Shown one piece after another: positions 49,500 through 57,578 of a stretch of 64,000 nt of DNA. How positions within the stretch are numbered: the stretch's first letter is position 1; each line of letters opens with the position of its first letter. This DNA is from Pseudolysobacter antarcticus (GTDB taxonomy: Bacteria > Pseudomonadota > Gammaproteobacteria > Xanthomonadales > Rhodanobacteraceae): NCBI RefSeq assembly GCF_004168365.1, contig NZ_CP035704.1, positions 2,356,001 through 2,420,000 on the forward strand, read 5' to 3'. A program made the position numbers and the translations under genes. The notes under the pieces are model-generated. The model saw only the letters and a program-made list of their open reading frames with translations, was not told the DNA's origin and did not search any database.

Positions 49500-49733
49500 G
49501 ACGCCGATCGTACCCTAGCCGTGATGATCTCAAGAAACGAATTCAAAAATCGGCCACAGCGCTTCACTATTGATTCATCCGAAAATGTTTAGGCTTCGCC
49601 GCGAGCCAAGAGCGCACAAGTTCCCCCCTGTACTTTTCCGCGTTGGGATCCTCGATCCCCTTGGCTCACTATATTTTCCGGCGTGGCATTGAGCAAATTG
49701 CTTGCGCCACGCTGATGCTTTTTAGCTTCGATT

Positions 49734-50765
49734 CTATTCCGTCACTGCGCTGGTCTGTGGCTCTTCCGGGGCGATCCGCAGTTTGCCGAACACGTCCTCC
49801 AAAACACTCAGTCGGGCTTGTACCCGCGCCAGATCGGCCTCGCGCTGTTGGTGTGCCGTACGCTCGCGCGCCAAGGCTGACTGACTCGCCTCCAGTTCGC
49901 TCTGAAGGCTCTGAGCACGGCGCTGCTCCGCGAGCCAGGACTCTTGAAGCCGCTGATTTTGTCCGACCAGCGGGCGAAGTTCCTCGATCGCATGCTGCTG
50001 CGTTTGCTGATCGCGGCGGGCTTGGGCCAAGTCTTTTTCCTGCTGGGCCCCTTGCTCCAGCATCCGGGCGTTATCGCGATTGAGCTGCAGCAGCTCGTGG
50101 TTCTTGGCAGTGATGCTCTCCGCGACCGCGCGCACGTCCACCTGCAGTGACTGTACCTGGTGCTCATGCCGGCGATGTTCCTGCTCGCGTTGCTCCTTGA
50201 CCGAGGTGCGGTAGTGCTCCAGCGCTTCCCGGGCATGGCGGTGTTTTTCTTCCAGCGATTGCGTATGTGTTTCGTGCTCGGCAACTCGCTGCTGTAGGCC
50301 AGCCACCCGTTCTTCGAGCTGTCTATTGGCCAAGTGGGCGTCGATCAACGCCTGACGCGTCTGGCCATGCTCGGCGCGCTCGGTCTGCAAGGCGACCTCA
50401 CCCCGTTGTATCTGATCGCTGAGCGCCACGTTTTCCTGCGCGCGCTGCTCCACCACATCAGCTTGCCGGCGTGATTCGCCGTCAAAACGCCCCTTGGCCT
50501 CGGTGATCAGCGCTTCCGCTTCCTCGTGCAAGCGTGCAGAAAGCCGCGTCACCAAGTCCTGCAATGCATCGCTGATGGCGACCTTACCGGCCAGGCTTTG
50601 GCCTTGTTCCTCGTCCAGCTCCTTGAGATACCGGTGGATCGTAGTCTTCGAGCCGGTATTCCCCAGTTCGACGCGCACGGCATCGACAGAAGGATGCCGT
50701 CCCTCCGCGATCACGGCATTTCGAGCTTTCTCGATATCGGTTTTGTACAAGCCGCCACGTGCCAT
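49734..50765 (-). CDS. KfrA-like DNA-binding coiled-coil protein
   Basis: 343 residues, AGGAG before the ATG. The N-terminal ~60 residues (YKTDIEKARNAVIAEGRHPSVDAVRVELGNTGSKTTIHRYLKEL) form the KfrA_N helix-turn-helix domain, first known from plasmid partition regions. Residues ~75-325 are one long Gln/Glu/Arg-rich coiled coil. Plasmid KfrA is autoregulatory and aids segregation; chromosomal relatives are frequent on islands. The promoter region has repeated TTACATAC boxes that could be its operator. It is divergent from the higB-higA pair. Confidence 0.85.
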   Translation of the reverse strand: MARGGLYKTDIEKARNAVIAEGRHPSVDAVRVELGNTGSKTTIHRYLKELDEEQGQSLAGKVAISDALQDLVTRLSARLHEEAEALITEAKGRFDGESRRQADVVEQRAQENVALSDQIQRGEVALQTERAEHGQTRQALIDAHLANRQLEERVAGLQQRVAEHETHTQSLEEKHRHAREALEHYRTSVKEQREQEHRRHEHQVQSLQVDVRAVAESITAKNHELLQLNRDNARMLEQGAQQEKDLAQARRDQQTQQHAIEELRPLVGQNQRLQESWLAEQRRAQSLQSELEASQSALARERTAHQQREADLARVQARLSVLEDVFGKLRIAPEEPQTSAVTE

Positions 50766-50789
50766 CGCTGGGTCTCCTGCATATTTCGT

Positions 50790-50832
50790 AATGTATTACA
50801 TACCATGTAATTACATACTATTTCATACGAAA
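50790..50832. promoter_or_regulatory. Repeated TTACATAC boxes, candidate KfrA operator
   Basis: TTACATAC occurs at 50796-50803 and 50811-50818, within GTATTACATACC and GTAATTACATACT; a TTTCATACGAAA palindrome follows at 50821-50832 and a TTTCGTAA half lies upstream at 50784. The block sits 20-70 bases before the KfrA-like start. KfrA proteins repress their own promoter by binding inverted or direct repeats, so this is the natural candidate. Confidence 0.5.
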
Positions 50833-50860
50833 TAGAAACGCAAAATTCGCAAAATATATT

Positions 50861-50885
50861 GCGGGATAATGTGATGTTATCCCGC
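50861..50885. repeat. 9-bp hairpin between the kfrA-like and higBA promoters
   Basis: GCGGGATAA, loop TGTGATG, TTATCCCGC: a perfect 9-bp stem. There is no T-run. It lies in the divergent intergenic region and could be an insulator, an RNA element or a recombination site. Confidence 0.6.
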
Positions 50886-51019
50886 GTTATGCTCGCTCGA
50901 GCGTCATTCTGACCACGGCACATTACGAAATGCCCAGATCGAGCTTGCGCGACCCAGATTGGTGGCGACGTGTACCCATTGCCAATTGATGAGCGAGTCT
51001 AGACCACATACATTGTGTT

Positions 51020-51038
51020 TATTACACTAAGTGTAATA
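51020..51038. promoter_or_regulatory. Perfect 19-bp palindrome, candidate HigA operator
   Basis: TATTACACT-A-AGTGTAATA, 43 bases upstream of higB. HigA-type antitoxins repress their own operon by binding palindromes in this position through the XRE helix-turn-helix. Confidence 0.65.
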
Positions 51039-51080
51039 GCGGTCATTGACAGTGTTTTATCGAAAGCGCATGATCTGTCC

Positions 51081-51377
51081 ATGGACGTGAAATTTGAAGA
51101 CCCATCGCTTCAACGGCTGGAAGCTGATCCGAGTTTCACCTCCGGCTTCGACGCCGCCATCGTGAAGGCGTTTCGGAAGCGTATGCAGTTGATTCGAGCA
51201 GCCGTCGACGAGCGGACGTTCTATGCCATGAAATCACTTCACTACGAAAAGCTTAAGGGTAACCGAGACGGTCAACGCTCGATGCGACTGAACGATCAAC
51301 GGCGCTTGCTCTTGCGGCTGCTGCAAGACGAGACCGGCAAACTCGCGGTGATCATATCGATTGTGGATTATCACTGA
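51081..51377 (+). CDS. higB: HigB-family toxin (RelE superfamily mRNase)
   Basis: 98 residues from the ATG at 51081. KAFRKRMQLIRAAVDERTFYAMKSLHYEKLKGNRDGQRSMRLNDQRRLLLRLLQDETGKLAVIISIVDYH has the HigB pattern: FY..SLH.EKLKG, the R-S-x-R-L-N-D-Q-R-R-L strand and the C-terminal V-D-Y-H. HigB cleaves mRNA in ribosomes. It is followed after 20 bases by its antitoxin, in the toxin-first order typical of higBA. A palindrome lies upstream. Confidence 0.88.
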   Translation: MDVKFEDPSLQRLEADPSFTSGFDAAIVKAFRKRMQLIRAAVDERTFYAMKSLHYEKLKGNRDGQRSMRLNDQRRLLLRLLQDETGKLAVIISIVDYH

Positions 51378-51397
51378 CTTTTCTAAGGACATAATTT

Positions 51398-52513
51398 ATG
51401 AACAATTTCGCGGAAACCTTTCCGCCCGGCGAATTCCTCCGGGACGAACTTGATGCGCGTGGTTGGTCGCAGACTGAGCTCGCAGAAATTATCGGCCGCC
51501 CCGTGCGATTGATCAACGAGATCATCGCCGGGAAAAAGGCGATCACGCCGGAGACGGCGATCCAGCTTGGCGACTCGCTGGGCACTGGACCAGAACTGTG
51601 GATGAATCTCGAGAGCCAGTTTCAGCTATCCAAGGTGCGCGCGACCGACGGCTTGATCGCGCGGCGCGCTGGTCTCTATGGTCAATTTCCTGTTCGTGAA
51701 ATGATCAAACGCGGATGGATCGAAGGCACGAAATCGGTCGAAGTGCTCGAGCAACAGTTTCGGACATTTTTTAACGTCGATCGTCTGGATGCAGAAATTC
51801 ATTTTGCACATGCTGCCAAGAAGTCTGAAGCGCAAACCCCTGCGACGATGGTGCAACTCGCGTGGCTGTTTCGCGCGCGTCGGCTTGCAACAGAAATGGT
51901 GATGCCTGCCTATTCCGAGTCCACCCTTCGTGCAGCCCTTCCCAGGCTATCGGCATTGCTCACTGCGCCCGAAGAGACACGTCATGTCGCACGAATTTTG
52001 GCCGAATGCGGCGTGAGATTCGTCGTAGTCGAACCCATTCCCGGCGCAAAAATTGACGGCGCGTGTTTTTGGACAGCTAACGAGCAGCCCGTCGTTGCCC
52101 TCTCTTTACGACTGGATCGTATCGATAACTTTTGGTTCGTGTTGCGACACGAACTCGAACATGTGTTGTGCCGCCATGCGTTAGAGCATGGATACATTCT
52201 CGATCAGGATATCGAAGGCACAGCAGCCGATCAGGTAAATGAAGAGGAATCCATTGCCAATGCAGCGGCGGCGGAATACTGCGTTTCTCGCGATGAGATG
52301 AGCGGTTTCGTGGCGCGAGTCTCGCCCTTCTTCAAGGAAGAACGCGTCTTGCTATTTGCGCAGAGAATTGGCGTACATCCAGGGCTGGTCGTGGGTCAGT
52401 TGCAGCGTCGCTTGGGTCGCTATGACTTGTTCCGAAAATATCAGGCCAAGGTTCGTCAATTCGTCACTTCGTCAGCCCTCACCGATGGGTGGGGCGTCGT
52501 ACATACCGCATAA
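51398..52513 (+). CDS. higA: HigA antitoxin fused to ImmA/IrrE-type metallopeptidase
   Basis: 371 residues. The N-terminal XRE/HigA domain (PPGEFLRDELDARGWSQTELAEIIGRPVRLINEIIAGKKAITPETAIQLGDSLGTGPELWMNLE) binds DNA and, in HigBA, the toxin. The C-terminal half is an ImmA/IrrE-like domain with a zinc motif HELEH at residues 251-255 and an E-E-S-I-A-N-A-A-A-A-E-Y glutamate helix. Ordinary HigA is ~100 residues, so the peptidase is a large addition. ImmA-type proteases cut repressors to trigger induction; here the domain might cut a regulator or the protein itself. A third gene follows 15 bases later. Confidence 0.88.
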   Translation: MNNFAETFPPGEFLRDELDARGWSQTELAEIIGRPVRLINEIIAGKKAITPETAIQLGDSLGTGPELWMNLESQFQLSKVRATDGLIARRAGLYGQFPVREMIKRGWIEGTKSVEVLEQQFRTFFNVDRLDAEIHFAHAAKKSEAQTPATMVQLAWLFRARRLATEMVMPAYSESTLRAALPRLSALLTAPEETRHVARILAECGVRFVVVEPIPGAKIDGACFWTANEQPVVALSLRLDRIDNFWFVLRHELEHVLCRHALEHGYILDQDIEGTAADQVNEEESIANAAAAEYCVSRDEMSGFVARVSPFFKEERVLLFAQRIGVHPGLVVGQLQRRLGRYDLFRKYQAKVRQFVTSSALTDGWGVVHTA

Positions 52514-52528
52514 ACAGGAGAAACCGTT

Positions 52529-52717
52529 ATGTCGGGATATTTGAATGCAGTTAAAGACTATGTGGAACGTTACAAGGCCGAAGTAGGCTCCGACGGCTTG
52601 CTTGATCCGCACGCTGTTGCCGAATGGGCGTACCACAACGGATTGCACAAGCCGAGCATAAAGACGGTCATTGAATTTGTCGCAATCGATATTGCCTGCG
52701 TATTCCGGAGACATTGA
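52529..52717 (+). CDS. Small protein after higA, probably truncated
   Basis: 62 residues with AGGAGA before the ATG, 15 bases after higA. SGYLNAVKDYVERYKAEVGSDGLLDPHAVAEWAYHNGLHKPSIKTVIEFVAIDIACVFRRH. I recall longer (~150-residue) proteins with this N-terminus that continue ..IA..FREEYR.D..GRRYRAKHA; here the frame stops right after VFRRH. The fragment at 57240-57578 begins at the corresponding point and reads the rest. The present ORF is therefore probably the head of a broken gene, though it could still be expressed as a third member of the higBA operon. Confidence 0.6.
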   Translation: MSGYLNAVKDYVERYKAEVGSDGLLDPHAVAEWAYHNGLHKPSIKTVIEFVAIDIACVFRRH

Positions 52718-53004
52718 TCACCAGTTCCGGTAGATCATGATCAGCGTTCCGTTCATGATCAGTGTGTAGGGTTTGCCTTTCACCAATGGCTGGATTCGGC
52801 CAGAACCAGCCATTCCTAGCCTCGATTGGCCTTCCAGATAGCTGCCATCCGAGGCTCCGGCCAAGGCGGCCACTCAATGTGGTCAACGCGTACAGTTTTG
52901 AATGCGCCACTGCGAATGCGCGGGATAGCGATAATGTTTTCGCGTCTGTAGCGTGAGTTTGAGTGGCAAGCGATCTACAGCTTTTAATTGTCAGCTCGTA
53001 CGTA

Positions 53005-54192
53005 TCAATGGGTCGGGCATGACGCCGGAACAAGCTCGAAGTCATTTCTAAAGATGACCTCGCTCGCGTTCAGCACGGTCACCGTGAGCGCCGTTGAATT
53101 ACTTGGGGGATTGTTGCTGTCGCCACTGTAGTTCCCCGTGAAGCTGTAGCGGCCCGCCGCATTTGAACCCGTCACGGCGAGCGTGCTCACCGTGCAGCGT
53201 GCACTGGCGGAACTCAGGGCGACGCGATTGCAGAGCACCGTCTCGCCATTGTTGAAGGTTACGTTGCCTGTCGGCGTCGTACCTGTGACCTTGGCAACCA
53301 TGCTGAATGGCTGGTTGCCGACAAAGGTCATCATGCAACTCGTGGACACGCTGATCGGCGCCAGGATTTCCTTCACGGCACTGTGGCCGGTATCGGCAAC
53401 GAAAACATTGCCGCTGCCATCGACCGCGACACCGTAGGGGCCGAGGAACGCGCTGCTCAGCGTTGTGACCGTCGTATAGCCCAGCGCCAGGATTTCCTTC
53501 ACGGAATTGTTGCTGGAATCGCCAACGAAGACATTGCCGCTGCCATCGACCGCGACACCGATGTATTGGTTGAACCCGCTGTTGAACCCGTTGCTCAGTG
53601 AGTTGACCGTGGTATAGCCCGGCGCCAGGATTTGATTCACGGCACTGCCTGAGATGTTATAGGCAAAGGCAACGAAGACATTGCCGCTACCATCGACCGC
53701 GACACCTTGGGGAAGGGCGAACCCGCTGCCCAGCGTGTTGACCGTGGTATAGCCCGGCGCCAAGATTTCCTTCACCGCATTGTTGTCGTAGTCGGCAACG
53801 AAGACATTGCCGTTGCCATCGACCGCGACACCGATGGGGCGGCTGAAGCCGCCGCCCAGCGTATTGACCGTAGTATAGCCCGGCGCCAGGATTTCCTTCA
53901 CCGCATTGTTGCCGTAGTCGCCAACGAAGACATTGCCTCTGCTATCGACCGCGACACCCCGGGGAGAGTTGAATCCGCTGCCCAACGTGTTGACCGTGGT
54001 ATAGCCCGGCGCCAGGATTTCCTTCACCGCATTGTTGTCGGCATCGGCAACGAAGACATTGCCGCTGCCATCGACCGCGACGCTAGCGGGAGAGTTGAAT
54101 CCGCTGCCCAGCGTGACTATGGTTGCGGCCTCGGCCGCTGTAGCGGCCGCGCACAGCGCCAGCGCCAGAACCCAACGATTGCGGATATTCAT
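53005..54192 (-). CDS. Secreted NHL-repeat beta-propeller protein
   Basis: 395 residues from the ATG at 54192 (AGGGGAA upstream). Signal peptide (LALALCAAATAAEA), then six or seven NHL repeats of ~41 residues (GFNSPxGVAVDGSGNVFVADxxNNAVKEILAPGYTTVNTL) making a propeller. After it comes a small Ig-like domain (SMVAKVTGTTPTGNVTFNNGE, GRYSFTGNYSGDSNNPPSNSTALTVTV) and a tail NASEVIFRNDFELVPASCPTH. The tail resembles that of the protease at 21933-22778. Gene-tail copy at 48443-48593. The repeats are very uniform at DNA level, indicating recent expansion or conversion. Confidence 0.88.
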   Translation of the reverse strand: MNIRNRWVLALALCAAATAAEAATIVTLGSGFNSPASVAVDGSGNVFVADADNNAVKEILAPGYTTVNTLGSGFNSPRGVAVDSRGNVFVGDYGNNAVKEILAPGYTTVNTLGGGFSRPIGVAVDGNGNVFVADYDNNAVKEILAPGYTTVNTLGSGFALPQGVAVDGSGNVFVAFAYNISGSAVNQILAPGYTTVNSLSNGFNSGFNQYIGVAVDGSGNVFVGDSSNNSVKEILALGYTTVTTLSSAFLGPYGVAVDGSGNVFVADTGHSAVKEILAPISVSTSCMMTFVGNQPFSMVAKVTGTTPTGNVTFNNGETVLCNRVALSSASARCTVSTLAVTGSNAAGRYSFTGNYSGDSNNPPSNSTALTVTVLNASEVIFRNDFELVPASCPTH

Positions 54193-54509
54193 GAAGTTCC
54201 CCTTGGATGAATCGTTGCAGGCAGCAAGATCGGTGCCGGTCAATCGTGGCGGCTTCCGACACTTCTACACGATGCGCTGCCGCATCACGGGCAACCGACC
54301 CCATGAGCTTACGCACGTCCCGCGTCATTTGCATCGGCCTAGGCCAGACTCTGACGCTGCGCAAAGCCGCTCACTATTGCACCCGTCAATTGTCGTCCCG
54401 AAAGTGGATGCGCCAAAGTGTCCGCGCGGGGCACGAAGCGGCGGTCACGACATCCGTGTCGATCATGCATTGGCGATACTGCGATCACATCTTTTCAGCG
54501 CGCAATCCC
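54193..54509. other. 317-bp region without a gene
   Basis: Promoter region of the NHL-repeat gene (minus strand) and the trailer of the acyltransferase remnant. Overlapping frames on both strands show no family. Confidence 0.3.
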
Positions 54510-54869
54510 TCAGGTGGTCCCGCGATTCTTGCCGATCCAGGGCCGGTAGTAGTCGCGCACCCGCGCCATGTCGCTCTTGAGGTTGGCCGTCATGTGCATG
54601 ATCGGGCCGATGCCGACGGTGCGGGTCGGATAGTGGAAATACGCGCACAGCACCGGCACGCTGGCGTCGCGGGCGATGTGCCAGAAGCCGGTCTTCCAGT
54701 TCTCGACGCGCTTGCGCGTGCCTTCGGGCGCAAGCACGAACCACATCGTGGCGGACTGATCAAAGCGCTCGACGACCTGATCGACCACGCCATGCGCGCG
54801 TGCGCGATCGACCGGCATGATGCCGAAGCGTCGCAGGACCCAGCCCAGCGGCCAGCGGAACCGCAAAAA
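54510..54869 (-). pseudogene. 1-acylglycerol-3-phosphate O-acyltransferase (PlsC-like), 5' end missing
   Basis: About 118 codons. FRWPLGWVLRRFGIMPVDR, the conserved FVLAPEGTRKRVENWKTGFWHIA and PVLCAYFHYPTRTVGIGP are PlsC-family. The N-terminal catalytic H-x(4)-D motif and everything before it are absent: the frame meets a 19-bp inverted repeat at 54870-54924 and then an unrelated divergent gene. No proper start codon is present (only a TTG). Insertion of the repeat element, or recombination at it, has beheaded the gene. Confidence 0.8.
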
Positions 54870-54924
54870 AAGGGGCCAGAGTAAATTACCGTTTCAATCG
54901 TATATTTACTCTGGCCCCTTTTCT
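54870..54924. repeat. 19-bp inverted repeat (REP/MITE-like element)
   Basis: Left arm AAAAGGGGCCAGAGTAAAT (54870-54888), 17-base loop, right arm its exact complement (54906-54924). A second GGCCCCTTTTCTCG copy follows at 54930-54943. GGGG-C/T-CAGAGTAAAT arms are a recurring signature of small elements mobilised by REP-associated transposases in gammaproteobacteria. Confidence 0.75.
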
Positions 54925-55000
54925 CGCGGCCCCTTTTCTCGGTGCGTGGTGCGTGTGGGAACGAACAGACAGGTTTGGCCGAATCGGGCACGGTTGGCCC

Positions 55001-56137
55001 ATGCGACCAATAAGCGAAGTCCTCATCAGCGCGCCCCACAGCCATTCCAGAAGGCAGCTGCTTCTAGCGGCTGCTTGTCTCACGGCCGCGCCAATCCTGA
55101 CGGCTTGTTCATCGACCGATGCCGAGCAGAGCGTCGCCCGCTCCCTGAGAGGAGGAGGGCTGCAATCGTCCGGCACGGCCAGTTTCCCAATGCGTGAACT
55201 GGTGCGCCTGGCGACCTTGGCCCCTTCGAGCCACAACACCCAGTGCTGGCGCTTCCGGATCTCCGGGAGTTCGATCTTGATTGCTCCTGACCTTACGCGC
55301 CGCTGCCCGGCCGTCGACCCGGACGACCATCACCTTTTCGTATCCTTGGGTTGCGCGGCCGAGAACATGGTGCATGCCGCTCTTGCGTCCGGGCTCCATG
55401 CCGAGCCGCGCTTCGATCCCATCGGCGACGGGCGCATCGCAGTGAACCTGGAGGCGACACAGGGGCGGATTTCGCCGTTGTTTCAAGCAATCTTCGAAAG
55501 GCAATGTACGCGTGGCGACTACGACGGCCAACCGATTTCCACACCCGAACTAAGCCAGCTGGAACAGGCAGGTACAGGAGACGGCGTCAGCGTGCGGCTG
55601 TTGACGGCGCGCCCGGCGATGGAAAGCGTGCTTGCGTACGTCGTCGAGGGAAACACGGCGCAGATGAACGATGCCGCGTTTGTCGCAGAACTCAAGGCAT
55701 GGATCCGATTCAGCGCTGACGAAGCGCTGCGCACCGGTGATGGCCTTTTCGCGGGCACCACGGGCAACCCCGCGCTGCCTCGGTGGCTGGCCAGCCGGAT
55801 GATGGGCCTGTTCTTCACGCCGAAGTCCGAGAACGAACGCTACTCCCGGCAGATTCGCAATTCAGCCGGCATCGCTGTGTTTGCCTCCGAGCGCAACGAC
55901 AAGGCCCATTGGGTCGAAGCCGGACGTTGCTACGAGCGCTTCGCGCTGCAGGCCACGGCTTTGGGCATCCGCAATGCTTTCCTCAATCAGCCCGTCGAGG
56001 TCAGCACGGTCCGGCCGCAGTTCGCAGCGTGGCTGGGCCTGAAGGCCGGCGAACGCCCTGACCTGGTGGTGCGCTTCGGGCGCGGCCCCTCCATGCCGTT
56101 TTCGATGCGGCGGCCGGTGCAGGCGGTCCTCGCCTGA
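55001..56137 (+). CDS. Nitroreductase-like (Acg family) protein with Tat/lipoprotein signal
   Basis: 378 residues from the ATG at 55001. N-terminal SRRQLLLAAACLTAAPILTAC combines an arginine pair and a lipobox (LTAC), so export by Tat and lipid anchoring is likely. The body is nitroreductase-like: LVRLATLAPSSHNTQCWRFRI (FMN-binding start), HHLFVSLGCAAENMVHAALASGL and AGRCYERFALQATALGIRNAFLNQPVE. Acg-type relatives bind flavin without clear reductase activity. Upstream is the REP-like element; the DUF6544-like gene follows by 32 bases. Confidence 0.82.
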   Translation: MRPISEVLISAPHSHSRRQLLLAAACLTAAPILTACSSTDAEQSVARSLRGGGLQSSGTASFPMRELVRLATLAPSSHNTQCWRFRISGSSILIAPDLTRRCPAVDPDDHHLFVSLGCAAENMVHAALASGLHAEPRFDPIGDGRIAVNLEATQGRISPLFQAIFERQCTRGDYDGQPISTPELSQLEQAGTGDGVSVRLLTARPAMESVLAYVVEGNTAQMNDAAFVAELKAWIRFSADEALRTGDGLFAGTTGNPALPRWLASRMMGLFFTPKSENERYSRQIRNSAGIAVFASERNDKAHWVEAGRCYERFALQATALGIRNAFLNQPVEVSTVRPQFAAWLGLKAGERPDLVVRFGRGPSMPFSMRRPVQAVLA

Positions 56138-56169
56138 AGGCGCCAGCTGCAAACAAACGGAGTCATGTC

Positions 56170-57042
56170 ATGAACTTGATGGGATGGACGACTTTGGGCA
56201 TCGGCCTGTTGGTCGCCGCTGCTGCAGGCCTCGCCGCGTTCGGCAGATCGCGCTGGGCCGGCGCAACACAGGAGCAACTGGCGCTGCTCGAAGCTGCCCG
56301 GCTGCCGGCGCTTGCGGGGCTCTACGACGCACGCGAGATCGATGTTCTTCCCGGGCCGGTTCAGCGCTACTTCCGCGCGGTGCTGAAGGACGGCCAACCG
56401 TTCATTACCGTTGCAACGTTCGAACTTTCCGGCACGATCAACATGTCGGCGACTGGCGAGAGCTGGAAGCCCTTCACCTCCTGGCAGCGCGCCGTCGTCC
56501 ACCATCCAGGTTTCCTGTGGAACGGCCGGGTGGCCATGCTGCCGGGGCTGGCCGCCCTTTCGACCGCGACCGTGCACGACAGTTACATCGCAGGCACGGG
56601 CACGCTGCACGCGGCGCTGTTGGGCCTGTTCACGGTGGCCGACGTGCAGGGCGGCGGCGAGATCGCCCGCGGCGAACTGATGCGCTACTTCGCCGAGATG
56701 GCGTGGTACCCGACGGCCCTGCTGCCCAGTCAGGGCGTGCGCTGGGAGGCGGTGGACGACAGCTCGGCGAATGCCACGCTGGTGGACGGCCCGATCAGCC
56801 TGACCCTGCTGTTTCAATTCGACCCGGCCGGGTTCATCACGTCAGTGCATGCCGACGCGCGTGGCTCGGGTGTGGGCAAGGACATGGTCATGTTGCCTTG
56901 GGACTGCAGCGTTTCGAACTATCAGCTGCGCTACGGAATGATGGTGCCGACCCGTGGCGAGGCCGCTTGGCTACGCCTGGAAGGGCGGAAGTCCTACTTC
57001 GTGGGTGATTTGACGTCACTGGTCTACGAGTTCCAAACGTGA
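56170..57042 (+). CDS. DUF6544/DUF6920-like membrane-anchored protein
   Basis: 290 residues. One N-terminal hydrophobic segment (LGIGLLVAAAAGLAAFG). Then ALLEAARLPALAGLYDAREIDVLPGPVQRYFRAVLKDGQPFITVATFELSGTINM and YFAEMAWYPTALLPSQGVRWEAVDDSSANATL, the wording of this uncharacterised family. It is probably co-transcribed with the nitroreductase-like gene. Function unknown. Confidence 0.8.
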   Translation: MNLMGWTTLGIGLLVAAAAGLAAFGRSRWAGATQEQLALLEAARLPALAGLYDAREIDVLPGPVQRYFRAVLKDGQPFITVATFELSGTINMSATGESWKPFTSWQRAVVHHPGFLWNGRVAMLPGLAALSTATVHDSYIAGTGTLHAALLGLFTVADVQGGGEIARGELMRYFAEMAWYPTALLPSQGVRWEAVDDSSANATLVDGPISLTLLFQFDPAGFITSVHADARGSGVGKDMVMLPWDCSVSNYQLRYGMMVPTRGEAAWLRLEGRKSYFVGDLTSLVYEFQT

Positions 57043-57239
57043 TCCGATAATGAAAGCACCGAAGCGGCGGCCCGTCCGCAGCCGTCCCATACCCGAATGT
57101 TCATACGGTCGATTGAGCGGCCGTAAAGCGGACAGTCGCGACCGGCACTTTTGGGCACAAAGCGGCCGTTCAGCGAAGGCCTTTTTATTCGCTAATCAAC
57201 ACGCCAGCGCGCTGATCACGTTCTGCCGGAACTCTGGTC

Positions 57240-57578
57240 ATGTACTTCCAGCGCACGCATATTGCCCAAGCATTTCGCGAAGAATACCGAGTCGATCGTC
57301 TGGGAAGGCGCTATCGTGCGAAGCACGCCGCGACACAAAAGCGTGGAACACGGACGCTTTCGCTCTCGGCAGACCTTGATGATCCCAACGCCCCCCACGC
57401 GCATTTTGTGAAGTCATTTGCTCAACGACGTGGGCAAATCGTTGGCGATTGTGTGCAACTGGCCACGGACGTCGATGTGTATAACGAGAAACGGTGTCCG
57501 GCGGAGCTCATTCAGATACCTTTGGATTTCACGTTGGACGTCATGGAACTGCAGCAGCCGCTCCGACATGTTGCGTGA
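57240..57578 (+). pseudogene. C-terminal fragment matching the family of the 52529-52717 ORF
   Basis: 112 codons from an ATG. THIAQAFREEYRVDRLGRRYRAKHAATQKRGTRTLSL, DDPNAPHAHFVKSFAQRRGQIVGDCVQLATDVDVYNEKR and PLDFTLDVMELQQPLRHVA form a coherent conserved protein C-terminus. Its first codons align with the last of the 52529-52717 ORF (VIEFVAIDIACVFR against VMYFQRTHIAQAFR), and upstream the frame soon meets a stop with no homologous N-terminus. It looks like the tail of a second copy, or the detached half of the same gene. Confidence 0.6.

Noticed and set aside
57043-57239. AGCGGCCGTAAAGCGGACAGTCGC..AAGCGGCCGTTCAGC stretch as a possible repeat element
   Set aside because: It resembles common intergenic AGCGGACA/AGCGGCCG sequence seen in many bacteria, but I cannot define arms or a second copy in this window.
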